A stretch of DNA of 52,200 nucleotides from Paenibacillus sp. GTDB lineage: Bacteria; Bacteroidota; Bacteroidia; Bacteroidales; Muribaculaceae. Numbering within the stretch: the stretch's first letter is position 1; every line of letters begins with the position of its first letter. The stretch is taken from NCBI GenBank assembly GCA_023663345.1, contig JAMPHR010000003.1:301187-353386 (forward strand), written 5' to 3'. The notes beneath the pieces are model-generated. The model did not search any database and was not told the origin of the DNA. It saw only the letters and a program-made list of their open reading frames with translations. Positions 26,698 to 35,792 of the stretch are shown piece after piece. The translations under genes and the position numbers were made by a program.

Positions 26698-29600
26698 TTA
26701 TTTCATCTCGGTGGCACGGCGGGCACGGAACTTGGGAAGATCAACCGCCGGAATACCCCATATCGACTTGCCCTGGCGCTCGTAAGCCACGCCGTCGAGC
26801 ATCACCACCTCGGGACTCGGATCCACATCGGCCCGGTAGATGATCTTGTCGCCCACCATCTCAAATTGAGTGGTCACAAGTCCGTTGGCCAGATGCCCCA
26901 ATCTCCGGTGGACGGCATCCCTCACCAGGCGGTCAAACTTATCCTTCATCGACGTGAGGTCATAATCCTTGTGGCGGTTGTTGATATAGATGAAATCACC
27001 ATCCAGACCGGTGGCATATCCGCCATCGTCCACGCCCACATACAACCGGCCGCCACGGGCATTCATGAATCCGGCCATCACTTTCAGCAACACCGACATC
27101 TGCTCACCCGGAGCCGGAAGCATATTCTTGCCGGCAGGATATATGGCCGAACTCTTCAGCTCGGTGAACTGGTCCTCCTCGGCTATCTTCAGTGTGTCGG
27201 GCATCTGTATTTTCAGCTCCATCAGCTGATATATCTTGCGACGCAATGTACGTCTCACCTCATACACGTTGGCATTGTCAAGCATGTTGTATGACAGCAC
27301 CAGCCGTGCGAGCTGCGAGGTCTTGTCGTCGTGACGGTCCTTGGCCTTCTGCCACAGCCAATCGTTATCCCATGGCTTGTCGAGCTGGTTTATGATGCGC
27401 AACCGGGTGAGGCGTGTCTCTATATCGGGATAGTTGGATATGAACTCGCTGTTGTCGTCAAACAGTTTCTGCAATCTCTCATCATCGATCTTTCCGCTGT
27501 CGCCAAACAGCCTGATCGATTCCACCAGATCCATGCGGTTGGCGAAATAGGTCGACAGCTGCGAGTCCCCTATGAGGCGGGCCATTATGCGCCCTATGGC
27601 CAGATAATTGTAGGTCACGATATGATCCTTGCTCATCATACCCTCACGGTCAATGAGATGTATCAGCTCGCGCATGTGCTCGTTGTCGATCACCTTCATA
27701 GTGGTGAGCGACTCATCAAGACCGGCATCGATAGCCTCGTCGGTATCCTCCTCATCGGCAGGATTCCACTCCTCGCCATTGCTGTAGGTGGTCATGAGCA
27801 CCTTGAAAGCATCATGGATCTTGAATGTCTCATCGGTCCGCTCCACAAATACAGCTTTGATCAAAGGATAGGGATATATGGTATCCACCTCAGTAATTAT
27901 GAAATCCCCCTCGCGGAGAATCTCGTGACACTCCCGCTTGGAAATGAACATGGATATACCCTCATCGGTGACACACATGTACTTGTCGGCATCCACCTTG
28001 CTCACTTGAGCCAGACACTGATCACCAACGCTCAACTCATTCTTAAGGAACTCGTGGATATTGTTGCGCATCACGAAATGATAGGTTCCGTCCTCGTTCA
28101 TCCTGTCTACCGTGGCCTGATATATGTAATTATACCCGGTCTCGGGATCGATAAACACGTCGGCAAATGGAATTATAGGATATGACACAATGTCGAGCGG
28201 AGTCATCGTGCCCTCCCCCTCGAAATTGTCATCCTGTATCACCACGCGGTAGTCATATCTCGCATTGGCTATCTTTCCCGTGATGCACACCTTCACCACA
28301 TCGCCGCTGTCGGGCTTGAATTTTTCCGAGATCGACGGAGTGAGGTGCTGTACGGGAGCAAAGAGCGACTGCTCCACCTCGCGCCACAAGCGGTGAAACT
28401 GGGTGATATTGTTGCGTGTGGCATTCAGCTTCTCCTGCATACGGTCATTGAGAAGGATGCGTATCCTGGCCGGTGAGAACAGGTCGGTGGGTATGCCATA
28501 TTTCATATTGTCGCTACGCTGGATGGGAGTGAACACAAAAGCATCACCCGAGAGAGTCATCAGCGCGTTATCACCCTCATATACCCATCCATCTTTAGAA
28601 AGAGGTGCGGCCTTGGACACAGCCACCTTGGAACACAGCATGGTGATATCATCAAGATCGCTCCAGGTGAATTCCAGCGGGGACGGTTCCTTGCTGAACA
28701 GCGCCGACAGCGACTTGTAGAGCAACTGTACCGAGTTGGCTGTCGAAAGCAACGACACGTAGCGGTAGTGCATCGATCTGTACAGCTCGAGCTGGGAATC
28801 ATTATCACCCCCTCCGAGCAGCAACCGCAACGACAGCGCCTTGATCATCTGGCGTATCTCGGTGGCATCGGTATCCGAACCTGTGAGAGCGTCGATGCGC
28901 CGGCTCTCGTTGGAGATATACATGTCGAGCATCTCGATGAACGCCTTGGCAAACAGGTGCATGAAGCGACGGTTGTCATGCGACTTGCGTATGATGTCGA
29001 ATATCGCGTCGATATAGTTGGACACGCTCTTCTTTCTGAGCGAGAACAGCGCCATGGCCACACGCATCCTCTCCTCGGGATTGTACAGGTAGCCCGACAG
29101 GCGCAGGCGCTCCAGAGTATCGTCGATATATGTCTGGTCCTTGCGGTCCTTGATCAGATGCAAGGCACGCAGATAGTCACGCGTGTGGGTGATGATCTTG
29201 TTGAGGCGGTCCTGATACTCGGTGCGCTCATGGGGGGCACATTGCCTGAGATAGTCGCTCGTCTCGAGCAGATTGAGGCATATCGAATTGAACATCTCCA
29301 GCAGTTCTGTGCGGTGATGGGGCAATTTCTTACGCTCTCTCAGCACCTCGGGGTCCACATTGCGCTTCAGATCGGAATTGAGCCACTCGGTGAGATGTCG
29401 TCCCACAACATCGGCACATGTCATGACCCACAGCGGATTTCCGGCCTCAAGCTGGTCACGCACATCGGCAAGCTCGGGGAGTTTCCTGAACAGCAACCGG
29501 GGCAGATGGGCCGAGATGGCATGACTCGTATCGAGATTCAGAAATTCGTTGAGCGAGAAAAACGGTATTCCATGATTGCGTCCGCCCAGCAGCTCAAGAT

Positions 29601-30018
29601 CCATCCTCACAAGATTTATCCCCTTGACACGGCACTTTACCCGCTCATTTATCGTAAGTCTCTCGTTTCGGCCCGGATACACCCGGAACACCAGCCCGTT
29701 GGAATCCATAACCTCATGATAAAAACCGGGGGTGAGCGGTGTTTTCACTCTGAACTCATATTCCTCGCCTATGGTATAGATCTGTGGTAATATCGCGGCT
29801 ATGTCCTGCATGAACACCGGAAATCCGGCCTGGTTATATTCCTTTATTATACATTGTAATTTCGACGGGCGTTTTGTCCTTTGGAATTGAAAAGCCTTTA
29901 TGTCATATTCCTGACCTTTGTAATTGATCTGAAAATACAAGTTTCCGCCTGCTACTTTACTACCCCTGACCGGGAAAGTCAATTTCTCGAATTTTTCGTT
30001 TTTTTCTGTAGATTCCAT
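26698..30018 (-). CDS. Giant protein with OB/S1-like segments and a C-terminal Schlafen AlbA_2 domain
   Basis: This 1106-residue cytosolic protein is one uninterrupted frame. The C-terminus, about residues 947-1085, matches the Schlafen AlbA_2 domain: TELKSS, then AGFMNARGGRLYVGVDDGG. AlbA_2 domains bind nucleic acid or NTP, and in eukaryotic Schlafens the fold takes part in tRNA cleavage. Segments near residues 90-160 and 590-720 look OB/S1-like, for example VGDQCLAQVSKVDADKYMCV. The middle is mostly helical. The layout suggests an RNA-binding regulator or nuclease, by inference. No immunity or partner gene is adjacent. A -7 element lies at 30106-30113. Confidence 0.75.
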   Translation of the reverse strand: MESTEKNEKFEKLTFPVRGSKVAGGNLYFQINYKGQEYDIKAFQFQRTKRPSKLQCIIKEYNQAGFPVFMQDIAAILPQIYTIGEEYEFRVKTPLTPGFYHEVMDSNGLVFRVYPGRNERLTINERVKCRVKGINLVRMDLELLGGRNHGIPFFSLNEFLNLDTSHAISAHLPRLLFRKLPELADVRDQLEAGNPLWVMTCADVVGRHLTEWLNSDLKRNVDPEVLRERKKLPHHRTELLEMFNSICLNLLETSDYLRQCAPHERTEYQDRLNKIITHTRDYLRALHLIKDRKDQTYIDDTLERLRLSGYLYNPEERMRVAMALFSLRKKSVSNYIDAIFDIIRKSHDNRRFMHLFAKAFIEMLDMYISNESRRIDALTGSDTDATEIRQMIKALSLRLLLGGGDNDSQLELYRSMHYRYVSLLSTANSVQLLYKSLSALFSKEPSPLEFTWSDLDDITMLCSKVAVSKAAPLSKDGWVYEGDNALMTLSGDAFVFTPIQRSDNMKYGIPTDLFSPARIRILLNDRMQEKLNATRNNITQFHRLWREVEQSLFAPVQHLTPSISEKFKPDSGDVVKVCITGKIANARYDYRVVIQDDNFEGEGTMTPLDIVSYPIIPFADVFIDPETGYNYIYQATVDRMNEDGTYHFVMRNNIHEFLKNELSVGDQCLAQVSKVDADKYMCVTDEGISMFISKRECHEILREGDFIITEVDTIYPYPLIKAVFVERTDETFKIHDAFKVLMTTYSNGEEWNPADEEDTDEAIDAGLDESLTTMKVIDNEHMRELIHLIDREGMMSKDHIVTYNYLAIGRIMARLIGDSQLSTYFANRMDLVESIRLFGDSGKIDDERLQKLFDDNSEFISNYPDIETRLTRLRIINQLDKPWDNDWLWQKAKDRHDDKTSQLARLVLSYNMLDNANVYEVRRTLRRKIYQLMELKIQMPDTLKIAEEDQFTELKSSAIYPAGKNMLPAPGEQMSVLLKVMAGFMNARGGRLYVGVDDGGYATGLDGDFIYINNRHKDYDLTSMKDKFDRLVRDAVHRRLGHLANGLVTTQFEMVGDKIIYRADVDPSPEVVMLDGVAYERQGKSIWGIPAVDLPKFRARRATEMK

Positions 30019-30105
30019 AATGTTTTTATGATAGCCACAGCCGACATTCGCTCATGTCAACGGCCATGACCGGGTTATAGATTGTTTTAAAAATAAGTAA
30101 TATCA

Positions 30106-30113
30106 CAAAGTTA
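30106..30113 (-). promoter_or_regulatory. -7 element of the AlbA_2 gene promoter
   Basis: Read on the minus strand this is TAACTTTG, a full match to TAnnTTTG. It lies about 90 nt before the ATG at 30018. No TTG sits at the normal spacing. Confidence 0.5.
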
Positions 30114-30213
30114 GTAAAAATAACCCGAGCCACGATTTGCATATTATCCCTTTTCCCTCACCATGAGCGTTAATTGTTGCATATAATAGCTTCACGGTGT
30201 TAAACCACCGGTG

Positions 30214-30729
30214 TCACACAAGCGGTTTCACCACCCTGTTGCCCGGACGGTTGCTCAACGACAGCGATGTCGCCACCGTGACAGCCCCGGTAGGCAATTC
30301 CGACTTATAGGTGATGAAATAGCGTTCCGGAGCCATGAAATCAAGTATGAACGAGGCAGTGTCGACAGGCTCGCTGTCAGCCCTCCCCTCCACTATGCGC
30401 TCCCTTATCCTCACTTCAAATCCCTTTACCTCTATCGCAAGGCTCACAGCGCCACTCGCAGTAACCCCGGTAAGACCGTGACGACGCAATACCACCTGGC
30501 CGTCATCACAGCATATCAGCTCTATCTCCTGCTGGCCGTCATCATCTCCACTATCCACGTCATGTTCACGCGATATGACTCCGGCGAGCAGTATCTCCTT
30601 CACAGGCCCCGGGGCCTCGCGCCCGTTGCACAATGCCACTATCATGGCCGCTACGGTCACGGCTATGACATAGAATTCCACCGATTGGAACACTCCGGCC
30701 AGAATCAAACAATATATCGGGAATAACAT
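30214..30729 (-). CDS. Conserved Bacteroidetes membrane protein of unknown function
   Basis: This 171-residue protein has two N-terminal hydrophobic helices (about residues 1-15 and 17-34) and a soluble beta-rich domain. The domain includes the phrase FILDFMAPERYFITY, which I have seen in conserved hypothetical proteins of this phylum, and ends NRPGNRVVKPLV. No function is known to me. The frame is open to an ATG at 30747, but a perfect promoter has its -7 element at 30735-30742. Transcription then starts at about 30728-30731, leaving the ATG at 30729 as the first usable start with almost no leader. Confidence 0.65.
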   Translation of the reverse strand: MLFPIYCLILAGVFQSVEFYVIAVTVAAMIVALCNGREAPGPVKEILLAGVISREHDVDSGDDDGQQEIELICCDDGQVVLRRHGLTGVTASGAVSLAIEVKGFEVRIRERIVEGRADSEPVDTASFILDFMAPERYFITYKSELPTGAVTVATSLSLSNRPGNRVVKPLV

Positions 30730-30734
30730 AGGGA

Positions 30735-30765
30735 CAAAGATAGACATTCCACCCGAAGATTCAAA
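30735..30765 (-). promoter_or_regulatory. Promoter of the conserved membrane protein gene
   Basis: On the minus strand TTTG (30762-30765), 19 nt, then TATCTTTG (30735-30742) is an ideal Bacteroidetes promoter. The expected start point falls on or next to the ATG at 30729, which predicts a leaderless or nearly leaderless mRNA. Confidence 0.7.
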
Positions 30766-30868
30766 AAATACCGCTACAGCTACTCCTATTTATAAAATTA
30801 TATTCTTTTCCAAAACTCATCACGGACTTGTGACGTTGATATTATACACGTTTTAACACTGAATTATT

Positions 30869-32200
30869 ATGCTTACAGCTGACATTATTCCTTCTCACCG
30901 ACTGGCTCAATGGCTGCTCACCCACATCCACCGTTTCCTCGACATATTCGGTCTTGAAAAAGACAAGCTCACCGAGGAGATACTCTATGTGGCTATAATC
31001 GTATGTACGGCACTATTAATAGGATGGCTCGTAAGCACCGGCATCCGGCTCATCATACGCAAGATTGTTATGGTAAGAAATCCCGATCTGGGACATGCCC
31101 TTGTGGAAAAGCATGTGCTCGCACGCTGTTGCAGCATCATACCTCCATTGGTGATACTTGCCCTGTTGCCGTTCGCGTTCACCGGCAACTCCACCCTCAA
31201 CGTGATCATGTACCGCGGAATGCTCATATACACAACCATAGTGATATGCATGGCGATATGCACGGTCACAATATTCGTGTGGACACGTTTCGACGAGAAA
31301 CGCAACACCCGCAACCTGCCACTGCGCGGTATTCTCGACACCATAATAGGCATCGTATGGGTCATCGCGATAATAATATGCGTATCCATACTTGTGGATA
31401 AGTCTCCAGCCGCCCTGCTCACTGCCTTAGGTGCATTTGCCACCGTGCTGATGTTGGTGTTCAAGGATAGTATCCTCGGCCTGGTAGGCGGACTACAGCT
31501 CTCACAGAACGATATGCTCCACGTGGGTGACTGGATAGTGGTGCCCAACACTATAGCCAACGGTATCGTGATCGACGTGTCACTGACCACAGTGAAAGTA
31601 CAGAACTGGGACAACACCATCGTCACCCTGCCCCCCTACTCGCTCATATCAGGATCGTTCCAGAACTGGCGCGGAATGAGTGACAGCGGCGTGCGTCAGA
31701 TAGCCCGCTCGGTCATCATAGATAATTACTCGATCACAGAGGCCACCCCTGAGTTTGTTGACAAGATGGTGGCTAAATTCCCTGTACTCAAGAACTATGT
31801 GGATAAAGTGAAAACCGAAGGTAAACCGATATTCGATCCGGGACTCGCCACCATCAACGGCACCATTGATTCCAACCTCGGTCTCTACCGCGCATATCTG
31901 TGTGAATGGTTGCTAACCCATCCATCCATCTCGTCGAGCCAGCAGATACTTGTGAGGTTGCTCGCACCCAACGAATATGGCATACCTTTGCAGATATGGT
32001 GCTTCACTTCCACCACGGCATGGACCGCTTACGAGGCCATCCAGAGTGCCCTGTTTGAACACATCGCCGTGACAGCTCCGGCATTCGGACTCCAGATCTA
32101 CAACGAGACCTCGGGAGCCGACGTCCTCACCATCGACACCGTAGATGCCAAGGATGCCGCCATCTCCTCAGCTACCCCCGCCCCCACCTCATCCAAGTGA
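30869..32200 (+). CDS. Mechanosensitive channel of the MscS family
   Basis: This is an inner-membrane channel of 443 residues that would open under osmotic down-shock. Four to five hydrophobic segments occupy about residues 35-215. The MscS pore and beta domain follow, with FKDSILGLVGGLQL and then VGDWIVVPN near residues 198-230. The soluble part contains LPPYSLISGSFQNW. The length and the long C-terminal cytosolic cage fit the larger Bacteroidetes members. It is transcribed alone and is divergent from the conserved membrane protein gene. Confidence 0.9.
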   Translation: MLTADIIPSHRLAQWLLTHIHRFLDIFGLEKDKLTEEILYVAIIVCTALLIGWLVSTGIRLIIRKIVMVRNPDLGHALVEKHVLARCCSIIPPLVILALLPFAFTGNSTLNVIMYRGMLIYTTIVICMAICTVTIFVWTRFDEKRNTRNLPLRGILDTIIGIVWVIAIIICVSILVDKSPAALLTALGAFATVLMLVFKDSILGLVGGLQLSQNDMLHVGDWIVVPNTIANGIVIDVSLTTVKVQNWDNTIVTLPPYSLISGSFQNWRGMSDSGVRQIARSVIIDNYSITEATPEFVDKMVAKFPVLKNYVDKVKTEGKPIFDPGLATINGTIDSNLGLYRAYLCEWLLTHPSISSSQQILVRLLAPNEYGIPLQIWCFTSTTAWTAYEAIQSALFEHIAVTAPAFGLQIYNETSGADVLTIDTVDAKDAAISSATPAPTSSK

Positions 32201-32236
32201 TAACACGGTAACGGTAATACAAATTTCCCATATTGA

Positions 32237-32244
32237 TAGATTTG
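32237..32244 (+). promoter_or_regulatory. -7 element of the DUF2442 gene promoter
   Basis: TAGATTTG fits TAnnTTTG and lies 58 nt before the ATG at 32295. The -33 element is not evident. Confidence 0.45.
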
Positions 32245-32294
32245 TAGTATCTTTACGGAGCAGTTTCAGATTAATGAAATAACACTTATCAGTT

Positions 32295-32534
32295 ATGTGC
32301 CGATATAAAGATACAACATTGGGAATCAAGAAACTTGACTTCAATGTAAAATTTGGAGCCATGGCTGCATACCTTACTGACGGGCGAGAGATTATTGTGC
32401 CCATATCCATGTTCCCAGACATTAAGAAGCTATCCAAAGCCCAACGCGAGGATTATATGATTATGGATGATCAATATTTTTCGTTTGAATCGTCCAGCAG
32501 AATATATTCCATTAAAGATCTACTCAGATACTAA
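32295..32534 (+). CDS. DUF2442 domain protein
   Basis: This 79-residue protein matches the small DUF2442 family (pattern LDFNVKFGAMAAYLTDGREIIVP), of unknown function. Family members often sit beside DUF4160 proteins in toxin/antitoxin-like pairs, but no such partner is present here. Base composition is more AT-rich than its neighbours, which hints at transfer. It has its own -7 element and a terminator-like hairpin after it. Confidence 0.75.
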   Translation: MCRYKDTTLGIKKLDFNVKFGAMAAYLTDGREIIVPISMFPDIKKLSKAQREDYMIMDDQYFSFESSSRIYSIKDLLRY

Positions 32535-32575
32535 ATGTGTGTGTTTGAACCTAACACATACTCATAGCCTATACA

Positions 32576-32603
32576 ATGGGGCCGGCTCTTAGCCGGGCCC
32601 CAT
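32576..32603. terminator. Hairpin between the convergent DUF2442 and lrgB genes
   Basis: Arms 32576-32587 and 32591-32603 pair over 12 bp with a single bulged base and a 3-nt loop. It lies between two converging genes and probably ends transcription from both sides, although neither flank has a long T tract. Confidence 0.55.
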
Positions 32604-32605
32604 AT

Positions 32606-33298
32606 TTATACTCCCAATAACTGCAACAGGGGGCCGGCGAGGACCGAGGTGAGGACTCCGTTAAGGATTAGTCCCACGGTCGCATAAGCGCCGTAACGCT
32701 CCGACAATTGGCTAACGCGGCTCGTGCCTATGACATGAGCCGCGGTTCCCATACTTATACCCTGGGCTACGGGACTACTGATATTACCAAAACTCAACAC
32801 CCGAAGGCCGACAACCGCTCCAAGCAACCCCACGAGCACCACTATCGACGCTGTGAGCGAGGGAATACCGCCAAGATGTCCGGTGATCTCGATAGCGATG
32901 GCATTAGTCACCGACTTGGGGGCAAGCGAGATTATCACCTCGCGCGAGGCTCCCATCCATTTCGCTATCAAAACCACCGAAATTATGCCCACTATACACC
33001 CGGCCAGCTCACACATGAGTATGGGCAGGAGCTGCTTGCGGATGGTGCGCAACTGAGTGTACAACGGCAGGCCGAGTGCCACTATGGCAGGCTTGAGCCA
33101 GAACTCTATCATCGCTCCGGGGCGGGAATAGGTCTCGTAACTGATCCCTGTGATCTGCAGGAATCCGATGAGCACGGCCACGGTCACAAGCACGGGATGA
33201 AACGCTGTGATACCACTCCACTCGCGGAGCTTGATCGAGGCGAAGTACACGCCGAAAGTCAGCGCTACAAGGAATATATCACTTTCTATGAACTGCAT
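32606..33298 (-). CDS. lrgB: LrgB/CidB family membrane protein
   Basis: This is a polytopic inner-membrane protein of 230 residues, partner of LrgA. LrgAB/CidAB proteins were described as holin-like modulators of murein hydrolase activity, and some act as pyruvate or glycolate carriers. Family motifs include LAPKSVTNAIAIEITGHLGG and, near the C-terminus, GTAAHVIGTSR. The frame is open to 33340, but the ATG at 33298 gives the usual N-terminus and a 20-nt overlap with lrgA. It is last in an EamA-LrgA-LrgB operon. Confidence 0.88.
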   Translation of the reverse strand: MQFIESDIFLVALTFGVYFASIKLREWSGITAFHPVLVTVAVLIGFLQITGISYETYSRPGAMIEFWLKPAIVALGLPLYTQLRTIRKQLLPILMCELAGCIVGIISVVLIAKWMGASREVIISLAPKSVTNAIAIEITGHLGGIPSLTASIVVLVGLLGAVVGLRVLSFGNISSPVAQGISMGTAAHVIGTSRVSQLSERYGAYATVGLILNGVLTSVLAGPLLQLLGV

Positions 33299-33626
33299 GG
33301 CGGAAATATTGATGTACACGGCCGGTGACGAGGAGCACAAGAGCGGTGCTTACCACTGTGGCCACAGTGATTGCAAGCCAGGAATCGGCGATAATGTCGA
33401 AATACAGCATCAGCGCCACCCCTGGTGGAACGAAGAAAAATCCCATGTTGGAGACAAGAAACCGGCACATGGGGCCGACATCCTCAACCTTGATCGCTTT
33501 TTTCTCAAGAAGCGCGGTGAGCAACAACATTCCCAGGATACTTCCGGGAATGGAGATGCCGGTGAGCCATACGATGAGTTCACCTACGGCCAGGCATCCG
33601 AAAATGATGAAACATTGCTTTACCAT
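33279..33626 (-). CDS. lrgA: LrgA/CidA family membrane protein
   Basis: This is a small inner-membrane protein of 115 residues with four hydrophobic helices, of the holin-like CidA/LrgA family. The signature IPGSILGMLLL is near residue 25, and VSNMGFFFVPPGVALM follows near residue 58. It overlaps lrgB by 20 nt, so the two are translationally coupled. Its start overlaps the end of the EamA gene by 47 nt. Confidence 0.88.
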   Translation of the reverse strand: MVKQCFIIFGCLAVGELIVWLTGISIPGSILGMLLLTALLEKKAIKVEDVGPMCRFLVSNMGFFFVPPGVALMLYFDIIADSWLAITVATVVSTALVLLVTGRVHQYFRHAVHRK

Positions 33627-34509
33627 TTCTCAATAGTTTTTGCGGGCTTGTTACAAGCAGGAACACGGCTGCCAATATCAGTATTATTCCCAGCACAGCC
33701 TTGAATGTAAGAAATTCTCCGAATACGAGCACACCTACCAGCACTCCGGTGACAGGCTCAAGGGCTCCGAGTATCGACACCGGTACCGAACCGATGAGCT
33801 GGACGGCCACAGCCACAGTGAGTATCGACACGATCGTGGGAATGACCGACAGCCCCACGGCACATCCTATGCCGAGGGGATCGACCGGCACCGGCTGAAG
33901 CGCCGTAAGACCCTTGAGCTGAACAATGAACACCGTGAGACCAAACAGCAGGGAATAGAATGTGAGCGTAGGTCCGGCAAGCCGTTGAAGACTCGTCTTG
34001 CTTATGAGTATCATATACACAGAATAGCTGAGGGCCGACAGCATCACGAGCACTACCCCGAGCGTGGTGACATTGGCTCCCGGACCGGGATTGGCCAGCA
34101 ACATGACTCCGGCAAACGACACGGCAATGGCTATGGCTGTGACCACCGATATGCGCTGACGGTAGAATATCCACAGTATGAGCGCTATGAATATCGGTTC
34201 GACAAAAAGCATGGTGGAGGCGATGCCAACATCCATGTAATTGTACGCCTCAAACAGACCTACCGACGACAATGCGAACAGCACACCCTGCACAAACATC
34301 AGCGGTACCTGACGGCGCGAGAGCCGGAACGACGATCCGCGCTTGATCATGACAAGACCGAGCAGCACCGTCGCTATCAGGTAACGGTAGAACAGCACCG
34401 AGGGGACCGACATCCCCATCTCATACAGAGGCACAGCAAAGAGCGGGTTGGTACCGTAACTTATGGCTGCAACCGCCCCGAGAATATACCCTTTGGTAAT
34501 ACCCTTCAT
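33580..34509 (-). CDS. EamA family (DMT) transporter
   Basis: This is an inner-membrane transporter of 309 residues with about ten membrane helices in two homologous EamA halves (about residues 5-140 and 150-285). The first helix carries GAVAAISYGTNPLFAVPLYEM and the end of the second repeat LGALEPVTGVLVGVLVFGE, both typical. The substrate is unknown. DMT proteins export or import small metabolites. The 3' end overlaps lrgA by 47 nt, so the three genes form one transcript. Confidence 0.88.
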   Translation of the reverse strand: MKGITKGYILGAVAAISYGTNPLFAVPLYEMGMSVPSVLFYRYLIATVLLGLVMIKRGSSFRLSRRQVPLMFVQGVLFALSSVGLFEAYNYMDVGIASTMLFVEPIFIALILWIFYRQRISVVTAIAIAVSFAGVMLLANPGPGANVTTLGVVLVMLSALSYSVYMILISKTSLQRLAGPTLTFYSLLFGLTVFIVQLKGLTALQPVPVDPLGIGCAVGLSVIPTIVSILTVAVAVQLIGSVPVSILGALEPVTGVLVGVLVFGEFLTFKAVLGIILILAAVFLLVTSPQKLLRNGKAMFHHFRMPGRR

Positions 34510-34582
34510 TTCAAAAAAAATATTTGGAAACTCTTTTTATCTATCGGAAAACGAGCACCGCATGTCAGAGCGGAGCCGGCAA

Positions 34583-35611
34583 TCATTGCCTGGGTGCCAC
34601 CTCACACTCCATGAAAGGCTTCATGAGAGTATTGAGCTGAAGATGCTCTACAAGGAAGCCGTCGTGGCCAAACGGCGAGTGGATCTCGGCATACACCGCC
34701 TTGGGGATACGTGCCGCGAGAGCAATCATGTCGGACGGCGGGAACACTATATCGGTAGTCAGACCTATCACAAGTGTCTTGGCCTTGATGGTCGAGAGCG
34801 CGGCATACATGCCTCCACGTCCGCGACCCACATCGTGAGTGTCAAACGAATCGAGGATCGCGTGGTAGGAATAGGCATCGAAACGTCTCACCAGTTTCTC
34901 ACCCTGGTAACGCTGATAGGACACGGCCCTGCGTGTCACCGGCATCTCCTCGGCGTCGCGCTGGGTGATGTTGTAGCCCATGGGACCGCGGTAGCTGAGC
35001 AGACCGATGGCACGCGCGGCGGCAAGTCCGGCGGCTCCGGCATCGGGGCGAGGTTCGCCATAAGTAGCATCAGCTTCGATACACATGCGCTGTGTCTCAT
35101 CAATAGCTATGGTCCAGGGGGTCGCAACGCCGTCGGTTGCCATCAGGGCGAGACGGTCGAAGCGGTCGGGCTCCATCACGGCCCACTCCACAGCCTGGAA
35201 TCCACCCACCGAGCACCCCACAAGGGTGTGGATGCGGCCTATGCCGAGGGCATCGGCGAGCACACGGTGGGCATTAACTATATCACGGATAGTGTATTTG
35301 GGAAAGTCGGCATAGTAAGGCTTGCCGGTCTCGGGATTGACATGCAGAGGTGCCGTAGTGCCGTAGGGTGAACCGAGAATATTGGCGCACACGATAAAGT
35401 ACCGGGCCGGGTCAAGAAATTTACCCTCCTCCACAGTGTGAGGCCACCAGTCGGCCACATCGCTGTTGGCAGTGAGAGCGTGGCATACCCACACCACATT
35501 ATCCCCCTTCTCGTTGAGAGTGCCATAAGTGTGATAGGCTATGCGCAACTTGGGGAGCGTGCCTCCGAATTCCAGCCTGAACGGCTCGGAATGATCGTAA
35601 TACTTTACCAT
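34583..35611 (-). CDS. metX: Homoserine O-acetyltransferase MetX
   Basis: MetX acylates homoserine in the first committed step of methionine synthesis. The 342-residue alpha/beta hydrolase has the family phrases ALTANSDVADWW and NILGSPYGTTAPLH. The nucleophile elbow is GCSVGGFQA, with Ser as nucleophile, and the C-terminal SPFGHDGFL gives the catalytic His. The frame is open to 35641, but the -7 element at 35639-35646 covers that codon. The ATG at 35611, preceded by AAAAGG, is chosen. A homoserine O-succinyltransferase specificity cannot be excluded by eye. Confidence 0.9.
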   Translation of the reverse strand: MVKYYDHSEPFRLEFGGTLPKLRIAYHTYGTLNEKGDNVVWVCHALTANSDVADWWPHTVEEGKFLDPARYFIVCANILGSPYGTTAPLHVNPETGKPYYADFPKYTIRDIVNAHRVLADALGIGRIHTLVGCSVGGFQAVEWAVMEPDRFDRLALMATDGVATPWTIAIDETQRMCIEADATYGEPRPDAGAAGLAAARAIGLLSYRGPMGYNITQRDAEEMPVTRRAVSYQRYQGEKLVRRFDAYSYHAILDSFDTHDVGRGRGGMYAALSTIKAKTLVIGLTTDIVFPPSDMIALAARIPKAVYAEIHSPFGHDGFLVEHLQLNTLMKPFMECEVAPRQ

Positions 35612-35638
35612 GCCTTTTGCAATTATATTTTCAAACTG

Positions 35639-35646
35639 CAAAGGTA
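35639..35646 (-). promoter_or_regulatory. -7 element of the metX promoter
   Basis: Read on the minus strand this is TACCTTTG, matching TAnnTTTG. It predicts a start near 35632 and a leader of about 20 nt. Confidence 0.55.
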
Positions 35647-35686
35647 CATAATTTCATACGAATCTTACCCCCAAACAACTCTCTAT

Positions 35687-35744
35687 TTTACATATTTCCG
35701 GCATAATGGGAATATGTATGGCATTATGCGGAAATATCTGTAAA
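35687..35744. terminator. Hairpin between the GNAT toxin-like gene and metX
   Basis: Arms 35692-35708 and 35722-35737 pair over 16 bp with one bulged G. TTTA/TAAA flanks extend the stem. A competing pairing of CATATTTCC with GGAATATG is possible within it. It probably ends the GNAT operon transcript, but there is no long T tract. Confidence 0.45.
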
Positions 35745-35792
35745 ATTATTCTACAGATTCAATAATTAAAGTCTTGAATCTGAAAAAATCTA

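Noticed and set aside
33640-35371. Plus-strand frames opposite the EamA and metX genes
   Set aside because: Both are antisense to well-supported proteins. The first product is a His/Arg/Glu/Tyr-rich shadow typical of reverse-read membrane protein codons.
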